Origin: Acidobacteriota bacterium
GTDB taxonomy: Bacteria > Acidobacteriota > Polarisedimenticolia > JACPZX01
DNA: 64,000 nt
Direction: 5' to 3'
NCBI GenBank assembly: GCA_016195325.1
Contig: JACPZX010000018.1
Span: forward strand, 80,001-144,000
In this document: piece by piece, positions 40,026 through 48,451 of the stretch
Position numbering within the stretch: position 1 is the stretch's first letter
How the letters are laid out: every line of letters begins with the position of its first letter
Program-made: the position numbers and the translations under genes
Notes under the pieces: generated by a model
Told to the model about the DNA's origin: nothing
The model's database searches: none
Seen by the model: the letters and a program-made list of their open reading frames with translations, nothing else

Positions 40026-40925
40026 ATGGCTTCATTCGGCGAAGAACTACGAAGAGAGCGCGAGCTTCGCGACATCTCCATCCGGGAGATCTCGGAGGCG
40101 ACGAACATACCCTCACGCTTTCTCGAAGCCCTCGAGCAGAACAACTTCTCGATACTCCCCGGAGGCGCGTACAATCGCGGGTTCATCCGCTCGTACGCGC
40201 GCCACATCGGGATCAACATCGAGGAGATGATCAACGCCTACTCCCAGGAAGTGGGACGCCAGGAGGCGAATCCCCCGATCGACGCGCGCCGGAGCGCGCT
40301 CCCGCCGGGCGCGCAGGCATCGAACGGCGCCGCAGGTCTCATCGCCGGGATCAGCGTCCTCGCCGTCGCCGGCGCCATCGCCATCCTCTACTACTTCGCG
40401 GGAGCCGCGCTCAGGAGGACGCCGGCGCCGGAATCCCCCGCGGTCGCGCACGGCGTCGCCCTCAAGGCGCGCGTGAAGAAGTCCGGCGCGCTTCCGAGTG
40501 AACCCGGCGCGACCCGCCCGGAGCCTCCCCCCGACGCGGCCAAGGCCGTCGCGGGATCCGCGGCGCCGGAGATTCCGGCGGCGGCTCCCGGCGTGGAACG
40601 GCTCGTCAAGGTGCGCGCGCTCGAGACGACTTGGGTCCAGCTCACGTGCGCGGGCGTGGCTCAGTTCAGGGGCGACCTCTGGGTCGGATCCGAGAGGCAC
40701 TTCCCGTGCCGCGAGCCGGTGGTCCTCAGCGCAGACAACGGCGGGGCGATCGAGTGCGCCGTGGACGGAGCCGAGGTTCAGCTCCTCGGCGATCGAGGGG
40801 AAATCGTCAGGGATCGCCCGATCCCGATCCAGCGACCGCCCGCGCCGGCGGCGGATCCGGCGGTCAAGGCGAAGCCGCGACCCGCGGCCGCGACCCCGGC
40901 CGAGGCCCCCGGCCGGATCTCCTGA
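40026..40925 (+). CDS. rodZ: RodZ-like cell-shape protein
   Basis: The 299-residue protein has an N-terminal helix-turn-helix domain (LRRERELRDISIREISEATN, LEQNNFSILPGGAYNRGFIR). A transmembrane helix lies near 105-125 (GLIAGISVLAVAGAIAILYY), followed by a Pro/Ala-rich periplasmic linker and a C-terminal DUF4115 domain (VRALETTWVQLTCAGVAQF, FRGDLWVGSERHFPC). RodZ links the MreB cytoskeleton to wall synthesis. The ATG follows a promoter at 39940. Two helical-repeat paralogues and a PP2C phosphatase flank it. Confidence 0.86.
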   Translation: MASFGEELRRERELRDISIREISEATNIPSRFLEALEQNNFSILPGGAYNRGFIRSYARHIGINIEEMINAYSQEVGRQEANPPIDARRSALPPGAQASNGAAGLIAGISVLAVAGAIAILYYFAGAALRRTPAPESPAVAHGVALKARVKKSGALPSEPGATRPEPPPDAAKAVAGSAAPEIPAAAPGVERLVKVRALETTWVQLTCAGVAQFRGDLWVGSERHFPCREPVVLSADNGGAIECAVDGAEVQLLGDRGEIVRDRPIPIQRPPAPAADPAVKAKPRPAAATPAEAPGRIS

Positions 40926-40928
40926 TCG

Positions 40929-42059
40929 ATGCCTGATCCCGGAGGTGGGGCCGGTCCGGCTCAGGGCGAGCGACCGGAGGACCTCCTCGTCGACTCCATA
41001 CTGGCCGGGCGCGCCCCGAGAGCGGTGCGTCTGGCCGCCGCGCGCGGCGCGCTCCCCGTCCCACGGGCCAGCGTCCTGCGGCTCCTCGTGGCGCTCGTCC
41101 CGGACGGCGACGAGGAGATCCGCCTCGCGGCCGGCGCCTCACTCGGCGCGTGGACGCAGGAGGAGCTGCAACAGCTCGCGGCCGACCCCGACACGGGCCC
41201 GGCGGTTCTGGAGTATCTCCTCCGCAGCCCGGCGGCGACTCCCAGACTTCTCGAGATCGTCCTCTCGCACCCCGGGACGCCCGTCGACGCGATACTCGAG
41301 GCGGCCCGCACGTTCGATCCGCCCGGACTCGACGCGCTGCTCCTGAACCAGACGCTCCTCATCCAGCACCCCGAGCTGCTCGACGCGGCCGAAGCGAACC
41401 CCGCGGCCACGCCGAGCCATCGCGCGCGCCTCGTCGAGATCCGCCGCCACTTCTTCCGCGCCCCGTCGCGCCCGGACCCGGCCCCCGAGGCTGCCCCCGG
41501 TGCGCCCATCCCGGCTCACGAGACCCCCCCGCCGTTCCCGGCCGTTTCGGACGAGGCGCCTCCGGCGTCGGGCCAGCCGACCCCGGAGGCGCCGGCGCTC
41601 CTCGACGAGGGGCCGGAGCATGAAGGCGCGATGCAGCGGATCTTCAAGATGAACGTCGGCGAGAAGATCGGGCTGGCCGCGAAGGGGACCCGCGAGGAGC
41701 GATCGCTCCTCATCCGCGATTCCAATCGTTCGGTCCAGGACGCGGTGATCAACAGCCCCAAGCTCAGCGAGAGCGAGGTCGAGACCATCGCGAAGATGCG
41801 CAATGTCAACGAGGACATCCTCCGGCAGATCGCGGGCCACCGTGACTGGATGAAGTCGTACGCCGTCCTGCTTGGGCTCGCCACGAATCCCAAGACCCCG
41901 ATTGGCATTGCCATGAGCCTCCTCGCGAGGCTCAACACCCAGGACCTCAAGTCGCTCCAGAACGACAAGAACGTCTCCGAGGCGATCCGCAGGACCGCCC
42001 GGAAGCATGTCGAGGCCCGCGTCGCGGGCCCGCGCTCGGCCGGGCGCGGAGGGCACTGA
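40929..42059 (+). CDS. Helical-repeat protein downstream of rodZ (paralogue B)
   Basis: The 376-residue protein lies three bases after rodZ and is likely co-translated. Residues 1-170 are Ala/Leu-rich helical repeats (GAWTQEELQQLAADPDTGPA, LEYLLRSPAATPRLLEIVL). A Pro-rich linker (180-225) follows. The last 145 residues (MQRIFKMNVGEKIGLAAKG, NSPKLSESEVETIAKMRNV, LLARLNTQDLKSLQNDKNV) match the C-terminal pattern of the gene before rodZ. No enzymatic motif or signal is seen. A cytoplasmic scaffold role with RodZ is possible. Confidence 0.64.
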   Translation: MPDPGGGAGPAQGERPEDLLVDSILAGRAPRAVRLAAARGALPVPRASVLRLLVALVPDGDEEIRLAAGASLGAWTQEELQQLAADPDTGPAVLEYLLRSPAATPRLLEIVLSHPGTPVDAILEAARTFDPPGLDALLLNQTLLIQHPELLDAAEANPAATPSHRARLVEIRRHFFRAPSRPDPAPEAAPGAPIPAHETPPPFPAVSDEAPPASGQPTPEAPALLDEGPEHEGAMQRIFKMNVGEKIGLAAKGTREERSLLIRDSNRSVQDAVINSPKLSESEVETIAKMRNVNEDILRQIAGHRDWMKSYAVLLGLATNPKTPIGIAMSLLARLNTQDLKSLQNDKNVSEAIRRTARKHVEARVAGPRSAGRGGH

Positions 42060-42155
42060 TCGCGCCGGCGTCCGCGAGATTCACGACGCCTAGACACACC
42101 CGGGTGAAGTGGATATCCTGTCCTGCCACTTTGCAGCAGCGCCGGAGAACTCCCG

Positions 42156-42923
42156 ATGAAAGTCGCGCACAAAGGCCTCTCCGATGTCGGTCGGAAGAGG
42201 GAGCACAACGAGGACAGCTTCGCGGTCATTCCCGAGGACAATCTCTTCCTGGTCGCCGACGGGATGGGAGGACACGCGGCGGGAGAAGTGGCTTCGCGCA
42301 TCGCCGTGAATGCCATCGCGGATTTCATCGCCTCGACGCGCAAGGACGCCGAGATCACGTGGCCGTACGAGTACGACACCAACCTCTCGGTCGCGTCGAA
42401 CCGGCTCAAGACGGCCATCCGCCTCGCGAACCAGAGAATCCTCGACACGATCGCGGAACGCCGGGATCTCGAGGGAATGGGCACCACCCTCGTCAGCGTG
42501 CTCCTCAGCGACGGCATGGCCTGCGTCGGCCACGTCGGCGACAGCCGCTCCTACCTGGTTCGTGGAGGGGAGCTCTCGCAGGTCACCGGCGATCACTCCT
42601 GGGTGAACGAGCAGGTGAAGCTCGGGTTTCTCACCAAGGAGGACGCGGTGCGCCACCCGTTCCGCAATGTCGTCACCCGCGCTCTGGGATCGAAAGAGGA
42701 TGTCCAGGTCGACATCAGCGAGAAGCCCTTGCAGAAGGACGACACCATCCTGCTCTGCTCCGACGGGCTGAACACGATGGTCGACGACAGGACCATCCTC
42801 GATCTCGTGCAGCGATCGAGCGGCGACGTCGAGACCGCGGCGAGAAACCTCATCGCGAAGGCGAACGAGGGAGGCGGTGAGGACAACGTCACCGTCATTC
42901 TGATGCGCATCCTCGAGCCCTGA
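42156..42923 (+). CDS. stp: PP2C-family serine/threonine phosphatase
   Basis: The 255-residue protein has the PP2C metal site motifs: DVGRKREHNEDSF, LVADGMGGHAAGEVAS, GHVGDSRSYLV and GGGEDNVTVIL. Bacterial Stp reverses phosphorylation by PASTA-type kinases, but no kinase gene lies in this window. The ATG follows a GGAG nine bases upstream. It probably follows the helical-repeat and rodZ genes on one transcript. Confidence 0.92.
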   Translation: MKVAHKGLSDVGRKREHNEDSFAVIPEDNLFLVADGMGGHAAGEVASRIAVNAIADFIASTRKDAEITWPYEYDTNLSVASNRLKTAIRLANQRILDTIAERRDLEGMGTTLVSVLLSDGMACVGHVGDSRSYLVRGGELSQVTGDHSWVNEQVKLGFLTKEDAVRHPFRNVVTRALGSKEDVQVDISEKPLQKDDTILLCSDGLNTMVDDRTILDLVQRSSGDVETAARNLIAKANEGGGEDNVTVILMRILEP

Positions 42924-42950
42924 CGTCCCGTGAGCGCCGCCGTCACATCC

Positions 42951-42980
42951 TTGACGCCCCTCGGAACGCTTCCCTATACT
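42951..42980 (+). promoter_or_regulatory. Sigma-70-like promoter of the exported metalloprotease-like gene
   Basis: TTGACG and TATACT are separated by 18 bp. The transcript would begin near 42987, 43 bases before the ATG. Confidence 0.66.
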
Positions 42981-43029
42981 CGTTCGCTTGCAGACGGAGC
43001 GCAGTCGACATGAGGCGCGCAGTGCGCGG

Positions 43030-44685
43030 ATGACACTCCGGCCGATTCTCGCGGCCGGCCTCGCCGCCCCCCTCATCTTCCTGACCGCGCCTTCGCCCGT
43101 CGCCGCATCCGGTGATCCGCGAACGGCCCGGAGCGACAGCGTCTCGTTCGATCAGATCGTCGACGATCTCCGGCGATTCCACGACACCTCGCGGGTCGCC
43201 GTCGGCCGGGACGGCGCCTTCGACGAGATCCTGGGACATCACCCGTACCCCGGATCGTGCGCCACACCGCTCCTCATCGCGCTGAATCAGGCCGCTCCGA
43301 CCCTTCCCACGGCGGCGCGCTCGCTCGTCGCGAGGCTCGGACCGGCCGAGGATCCCCTCGCGCCTTCGCGCTCTCTCCTGATCGACGGAGGCGCGGGCCT
43401 CGGGGCGTTCCGGCTCCGCTACCGGGTGGAGACGGGCGAGCCCGGCTCCCTGAAATCCGACGACGAGGACGGGGACGGGATCCCCGACGAAGCCGCACGC
43501 ATCGCAGACCGCGTGCGGGATGCTCACGCCTCGATGTCCGCGACCCTCGACCAGGCCGGGATGCCCACGGCGCCGATCGATGCCGCCGGGCGCGTGCACG
43601 ACCTGGAGATCACGGATCTCCCCGACGGGATCAGCGGCTGGCTCCTCCCCGGCGCCGGCGAGCCGCGAATCGTCGTCGATCGCGACGCCGTGCTCTCGCC
43701 CGACGGCCCCGGCGTCCTGCGTCACCAGCTGGCGCACCTTTACCAGGTGATCCTGACGCCGGACGAGTCGCCGTGGTGGTACGAAGCGCACGCGCTGTGG
43801 GCGGAGGATCCCGCAGGCGTGCTCGCGCGGACTCACGCGCGCGCCGTCACCGCCTACTTCGGCAGCGCGGCGTCGGGGATGGAGCCCGACGCCCTTCTCG
43901 CGTGGGAAGGGGCGCTCGTGTGGCCGCACTTCCTGATCGAGAGCGGAGGCGCGCCTCGGCTGCTGTCGCGCATGTGGGACGAGATGGCTTCGGTGCCCGG
44001 GAACAACACGCTCGCCGCCATGGACACCGTGCTCGTGCAGGAGCGTGGGGCGGGGCTCGCCGAGCACGTTCGCTCCTTCAGGATCTGGAACCTCTTCACG
44101 GGGGCCGCGGACGATGGCCGCCACTACTCTTTCGGGCGGGATCTCCCGGCGCAGGCGCCGGAGTCCGCGCGCACCAGCCCCTCCCCCCTGAGCGTCCGGG
44201 GCGCGCTCCCACCCCTCGGGGCCACGGCGATCCAGATCGCGTCTCAGGACCGCCCCGGCGGGTGGGTGGTCGATTTCGAGGGATGGTCACCGGGAGCCTG
44301 GGACGTCGCGATCCTCACGCTTCCCGCGAACGTCGGCGAGTCGCCGCGCCTGGCGACGCTGCGCGTCGGCGCCGACGCGCGAGGCCGGATGGTGATCCCG
44401 TGGCGCGATCTCGCGGGCGTCGTCGTCGTCGTTCAGAATCTGGCCCCCGGACGCGGCGCCGCGCTCCCCTACAATCTCGCCGCACGCCACGATCCGTCGG
44501 CCCCCTTCGACCTGCTGTCGTTCGCGGCCGAGGCCCAGAGCGACTCCGTCGCGCTGCGCTGGACCACCGAGCCCGAGATCGACCACTACCTGCTCCATGG
44601 CATCACGACCGATGGCTTCGTGGAGCCGACGTACGCGACCGCCGTCCGCCTCGGCCAGACGGCCGGCGAACCCGGGCCTCACTGA
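43030..44685 (+). CDS. Exported MXAN_6640-like protein with altered zinc motif
   Basis: The 551-residue protein has a signal peptide (PILAAGLAAPLIFLTAPSPV), a Ca-binding-like loop DDEDGDGIPDE at 144-154, and a central region typical of the MXAN_6640 putative metalloprotease family. That family has HEYFH followed by WWxE; here the sites read HQLAH (232-236) and WWYEAHALWAED. The Glu of HExxH is Gln, so catalysis is doubtful. The C-terminal section looks like a partial fibronectin-type-III strand set (SDSVALRWTTEPEIDHYLL). The ECF sigma gene begins 20 bp later. An in-frame TTG at 42988 would add residues before the signal and is rejected. Confidence 0.68.
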   Translation: MTLRPILAAGLAAPLIFLTAPSPVAASGDPRTARSDSVSFDQIVDDLRRFHDTSRVAVGRDGAFDEILGHHPYPGSCATPLLIALNQAAPTLPTAARSLVARLGPAEDPLAPSRSLLIDGGAGLGAFRLRYRVETGEPGSLKSDDEDGDGIPDEAARIADRVRDAHASMSATLDQAGMPTAPIDAAGRVHDLEITDLPDGISGWLLPGAGEPRIVVDRDAVLSPDGPGVLRHQLAHLYQVILTPDESPWWYEAHALWAEDPAGVLARTHARAVTAYFGSAASGMEPDALLAWEGALVWPHFLIESGGAPRLLSRMWDEMASVPGNNTLAAMDTVLVQERGAGLAEHVRSFRIWNLFTGAADDGRHYSFGRDLPAQAPESARTSPSPLSVRGALPPLGATAIQIASQDRPGGWVVDFEGWSPGAWDVAILTLPANVGESPRLATLRVGADARGRMVIPWRDLAGVVVVVQNLAPGRGAALPYNLAARHDPSAPFDLLSFAAEAQSDSVALRWTTEPEIDHYLLHGITTDGFVEPTYATAVRLGQTAGEPGPH

Positions 44686-44704
44686 GCCGGGTCGGAGATC
44701 CGCC

Positions 44705-45337
44705 GTGACCCAGGGCATCCGCTCGGGGAACCTTTCTCCCCTCGCGGGGTCTCCCACAGCGGAAGCCTCGGGGGAGCGACGCGATCTCGACGCGGCGGCC
44801 GTCGTGGAAGCCCACGCCGACTTCGTGCACTCGATCTGCCGCCGGCTCACGCGCGACACCGAGGAAGCGCGGGAGCTGTTCCAGGAATCGTTCGTCCGCA
44901 TCCTGAACGGGCTGCCGGCATTTCGAGAGGATGCGTCGGTCCGGACCTGGATCTGCCAGATCGTCATGAACACGGACCGCAACCGGCGCCGCTGGTGGAG
45001 CCGGTTCCGGCGGAACTTTCAGGCCGCGGAGCCGGCCCCCGGCGCCGCGGGTGAGGGACCCGGGCTCGAGCCCGCCGACAGGGGCGCGGGCCCCGAGCGC
45101 GCCGCGATGGGCGCCGAGGCGCGCTCGCGCATCGAATCGGCGCTCGCGGCGCTGCCGGACGACCAGCGGCTCGCGGTCGTTCTCCGCGACGTCGAGGGGA
45201 TGAGCTACGAAGAGATCGCCGCGGCGACAGGAGTCGAGGTGGGAACGGTCAAGTCGAGAATTGGACGCGCGCGCGCAGCGCTGCGGGTTCGCCTCGCCGA
45301 CCTGGTCGATCGGGCGAAGCCGGAGGCCTCCCGATGA
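44705..45337 (+). CDS. ECF sigma factor
   Basis: The 210-residue protein has region 2 (ICRRLTRDTEEARELFQESF, VRTWICQIVMNTDRNRR) and region 4 (LPDDQRLAVVLRDVEGMSYE, then EIAAATGVEVGTVKSRIGRA). The GTG at 44705 has GGAG seven bases upstream. A zinc-finger anti-sigma gene follows with an ATGA overlap. The linker between regions 2 and 4 is long and Gly/Pro-rich. The regulon is unknown. Confidence 0.93.
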   Translation: MTQGIRSGNLSPLAGSPTAEASGERRDLDAAAVVEAHADFVHSICRRLTRDTEEARELFQESFVRILNGLPAFREDASVRTWICQIVMNTDRNRRRWWSRFRRNFQAAEPAPGAAGEGPGLEPADRGAGPERAAMGAEARSRIESALAALPDDQRLAVVLRDVEGMSYEEIAAATGVEVGTVKSRIGRARAALRVRLADLVDRAKPEASR

Positions 45338-46344
45338 GGCCCCCGTGCGAGGACGTCCGGGCGGATCTCAGCGCGATGATCGACGGAGCACTCTCCTCTC
45401 GCAGGGCGAAGGAGCTCGACGACCATCTCGCCGGTTGCGGCGCGTGCCGCGCGGAGAGGGACGCCCTCAGACGCACGTCGACCCTCCTCGCCGAGTCCGG
45501 GGGTGAGAGAGCGCCGAGGTCATGGGTCGGCGAGGCGGTCCGCCGCGCGAGCGGCCCCCGAGGCAAGGCGCCGGCTCGGAGCGCGCTCCGCCCGGTGTGG
45601 GCGCTTCCTTCCGTGGCGGCGGCCCTGGCTCTCGCCATCGTGTTCGTCGCGCTGCGCGTGAATCAGAGCGTCCCGGCGCCGGCCGCGCCCCGGTCCGCTC
45701 CGGCCGCGACGCCCGAGCCCGCCCCGCCGGCCGGGGCGTCCGACGCCCCGCAGCCGGAAGCTCAATCCCCCGCGCCCTCGCGCCTGGTTGCGGAAGCGAA
45801 GAAAGAGCGTGCGGCCGAACCCGTCGCGGACAAGGCCGTCGCGGCGCTGAAGGCGAAGCCCGAGGCCGCGCCCCGCCTCGAGGCGGCGCCCGTCATGGAG
45901 ATGGACGCCATCTCCCCCGCCCCTGTCGCGACGATCGAGCTTTCGGACATCCGGTTCCCGGCACCCGCCCCTCCGGCGGCCGGGGCCGGGGCGCCGGCGG
46001 AGCCATCCCGCGACGCCGTCTCCGCGCCCTCGGCCGTGGGCGGCGCGGCGAACGTCGGGGCGACGGGCTCGCGATCGGTGAGGGTGCGCGTGCGTCTCGA
46101 CGGCGATTCCCGGGTCGTGAGCGCGGAGCGCGCAGGCGACACCCCCTCGGGCGACGACGCGGCGTTCATCGCGAGCCTCAAGGGTGCCGTCCTCCGCCTC
46201 CCCGCGGACTCCGTCGCCCGCGAGGCCGCGGCGAAGGACTCACGGCTGTCCTCGTTGACCGCCCTGCGCAAGAACGCGCGCGCCGACGCGGCGCTCCGCG
46301 AGCTTCTCGTCGAGATCCGCCTCCCCGCTTCCCGGAATCCCTGA
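45334..46344 (+). CDS. Anti-sigma factor with zinc-finger and Ala/Pro-rich periplasmic region
   Basis: The 336-residue protein has a zf-HC2 site at the N-terminus (CEDVRADLSA, then HLAGCGACRAERDAL) and a transmembrane helix near residue 100 (LPSVAAALALAIVFVALRV). A long Pro/Ala-rich segment (110-230) spans into the periplasm, followed by a folded C-terminal region (SVRVRVRLDGDSRVVSAERA). The start overlaps the sigma stop by 4 bp, so the pair is co-translated. The C-terminal domain is unassigned and may sense a ligand. Confidence 0.84.
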   Translation: MRPPCEDVRADLSAMIDGALSSRRAKELDDHLAGCGACRAERDALRRTSTLLAESGGERAPRSWVGEAVRRASGPRGKAPARSALRPVWALPSVAAALALAIVFVALRVNQSVPAPAAPRSAPAATPEPAPPAGASDAPQPEAQSPAPSRLVAEAKKERAAEPVADKAVAALKAKPEAAPRLEAAPVMEMDAISPAPVATIELSDIRFPAPAPPAAGAGAPAEPSRDAVSAPSAVGGAANVGATGSRSVRVRVRLDGDSRVVSAERAGDTPSGDDAAFIASLKGAVLRLPADSVAREAAAKDSRLSSLTALRKNARADAALRELLVEIRLPASRNP

Positions 46345-46348
46345 GCGG

Positions 46349-46381
46349 CCCCGGCGCTCGACTCCCCCTCGATCGCCGGGG
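46349..46381. terminator. GC-rich stem-loop after the anti-sigma gene
   Basis: CCCCGGCG and CGCCGGGG form a perfect eight-base stem around a 17-base loop. There is no T run after it on the plus strand, so it may act as an attenuator or Rho-linked structure. A TATACT box follows at 46384. Confidence 0.4.
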
Positions 46382-46438
46382 GGTATACTTGCGCTTCACG
46401 TCCGCGATGAGCGGCCCCCGAGAGACCAGACGTCACCT

Positions 46439-48397
46439 ATGAACGGCTCGATTCTCGACGAGATACGCGCTTCCGTGCTCGCGCGCGCCCGCGCCCTGTA
46501 CGGTGTGGATCCCCCCGAGATGGCGATGGAGTACCCGCCGCGCGCGGAGATGGGAGACGTCGCAAGCCCGCTCGCGTTCGAGCTCGCGAAGCAGTTGAAG
46601 CGCAACCCCAGGGCGATCGCCACGGAGATCGCGGCCGGCCTCCCGCTCCCCGGGAGCGTCGCGAAGTGCGAGCCCGCGGGAGGCGGATTCCTGAACTTCC
46701 ACCTGAAGCGCGAGCTCGTCCCCGCGCGCCTGCGGGCGTCGCTCCTCGCGCCGGCCGCACCTGCCGGCGAGCGCGACGGCAAGATCATCGTCGAGCACAC
46801 GAACATCAACCCCAACAAGGCCGCGCACATCGGACACCTGAGGAACGCGGTCCTCGGAGACACGCTCGTCCGCCTTCTCAAGCACTCGGGCAGGCGGGTC
46901 GAGGTCCAGAACTACATCGACGACACGGGCGTGCAGGTCGCGGATCTCGTCGTGGGGTTCGTCCACCTAAGGAAGATGACGCTCGACGAGGTCCGTGGCG
47001 TGGACGGCCGGTTCGACTACTACTGCTGGGATCTCTACTCGGAGGTCACGGCGTTCTACGAGGGCGACCGGGCGCGTCTCGATCTCCGGAGCACGGCGCT
47101 GAAGCACATGGAGGAGGGAATCGCCCCCGAGGCGCCCCTCGCCCGCTACGTCGCCGACCGGATCGTGCGCTGCCACCTGCGGACAATGGAGCGCATCGGT
47201 GTGCGCTACGACCTGCTCCCGTGGGAGAGCCACATCCTCGCCATGCGCTTCTGGGCGAAGGCGTACGAGAAGCTCAAGGCCACGGGCGCGGTGCGGCGCG
47301 TCGACGAGGGGGCGCGCGCCGGGTGCTGGATCATGGACATGCCGTCGGTCGACGACGGGCAGGGAGACGAGGCGAAGATCATCGTGCGAAGCAACGGCAC
47401 GGTGACCTACGTCGGCAAGGACATCGCCTACCAGCTCTGGAAGTTCGGCCTGCTCGGCGCCGACTTCGGCTACACCCCTTTCGAGACGCGGCCGGACGCG
47501 GGCATCCTCTGGTCGACCACCGCGGCGGATGGATCCGAAGCCCACCCGCCGTTCGGCTCGGCGCGCGAGGTCTACAACGTCATCGACGTGAGGCAGGCGT
47601 ATCTCCAGCGCGTGGTCGCGCAGGGGCTCCGGGCGCTCGGCCATGGCCCGGAGGCCGATCGCTCCATCCATTTCGCCTACGAGATGGTCGCCCTCTCCCC
47701 CGCCTGCGCCCGCTCGCTCGGTTACGCCGTCGAGGAGGGCGCCGACGCCCGCGCGGTCGAGATGTCGGGGCGTCGCGGATACGGCGTCAAGGCGGACGAC
47801 CTGCTCGACGCCCTCGAGAGGGAGGCGCGCGCCGAGGTCGCCAGGAGATCCCCGAGCCTCGAAGCCGCCGAGATCGACGACATCGCCAGGAAGGTGGCGC
47901 TCGCCGCGCTGCGGTACTTCATGATCCGCTTCACGAGGAACCGGGTGATCGCCTTCGATTTCGAGGAGGTCCTCAGCTTCGAAGGGGAGACGGGGCCTTA
48001 CATCCTCTACTCAATCGTCCGGGCCGGCAACATCCTGAACAAGCTCCGCGAGCGCGAGGGAACGCTCGCCGGGACGGACCCCGCCGCGATCTTCGACCGT
48101 GCCGACTGGGGGCTTCTGGGCGCCTCCCCCGTCGACGATCACTGGGAGCTGCTCGCGCTCCTCTCGCGGTTCGACGAGATGGTCGCCGCCGCGCTCCGGA
48201 CCCAGGAGCCGTCCTCCTTCGGCCGTTACCTCTTCATCGTGGCGCAGAAGTTCAATCACTTCTATCACCAGTTCCCGGTGCTCCAGGAGCCGGATCCGGG
48301 CCGGCGGGCTGCCCGAGCCGCCATCACCTGGCTTTTCAGGGAGACGATGACCCGCGGCTGCGGCCTCCTCGGATTCAGCGTGCCGCACCGCATGTAG
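46439..48397 (+). CDS. argS: Arginine-tRNA ligase
   Basis: The 652-residue class I synthetase charges tRNA-Arg. The HIGH motif is HIGHLRNAVLGD, preceded by VEHTNINPNKAA. The KMSKS loop position reads EMSGRRGYGVKADDLLDA, so Lys of the motif is absent, as in a minority of ArgRS types. C-terminal DALR-domain residues (LYSIVRAGNILNKLRERE, LLALLSRFDEMVAAALR) are typical. The ATG is about 90 bases after the hairpin. Length is slightly greater than E. coli ArgRS. Confidence 0.94.
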   Translation: MNGSILDEIRASVLARARALYGVDPPEMAMEYPPRAEMGDVASPLAFELAKQLKRNPRAIATEIAAGLPLPGSVAKCEPAGGGFLNFHLKRELVPARLRASLLAPAAPAGERDGKIIVEHTNINPNKAAHIGHLRNAVLGDTLVRLLKHSGRRVEVQNYIDDTGVQVADLVVGFVHLRKMTLDEVRGVDGRFDYYCWDLYSEVTAFYEGDRARLDLRSTALKHMEEGIAPEAPLARYVADRIVRCHLRTMERIGVRYDLLPWESHILAMRFWAKAYEKLKATGAVRRVDEGARAGCWIMDMPSVDDGQGDEAKIIVRSNGTVTYVGKDIAYQLWKFGLLGADFGYTPFETRPDAGILWSTTAADGSEAHPPFGSAREVYNVIDVRQAYLQRVVAQGLRALGHGPEADRSIHFAYEMVALSPACARSLGYAVEEGADARAVEMSGRRGYGVKADDLLDALEREARAEVARRSPSLEAAEIDDIARKVALAALRYFMIRFTRNRVIAFDFEEVLSFEGETGPYILYSIVRAGNILNKLREREGTLAGTDPAAIFDRADWGLLGASPVDDHWELLALLSRFDEMVAAALRTQEPSSFGRYLFIVAQKFNHFYHQFPVLQEPDPGRRAARAAITWLFRETMTRGCGLLGFSVPHRM

Positions 48398-48414
48398 AAC
48401 CCCCTCCCGCAACC

Positions 48415-48443
48415 TTGACTTGGCCCGGGATGTCCATAAGAAT
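48415..48443 (+). promoter_or_regulatory. Putative promoter of the GGDEF-like gene
   Basis: TTGACT and AAGAAT are 17 bp apart. The start would fall one or two bases before the GTG at 48452, giving a leaderless message. Confidence 0.38.
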
Positions 48444-48451
48444 GCGGCGCC

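Noticed and set aside
42988-43029. TTG start for the MXAN_6640-like gene
   Set aside because: The ATG at 43030 gives an immediate signal peptide, whereas TTG would place charged residues before it.
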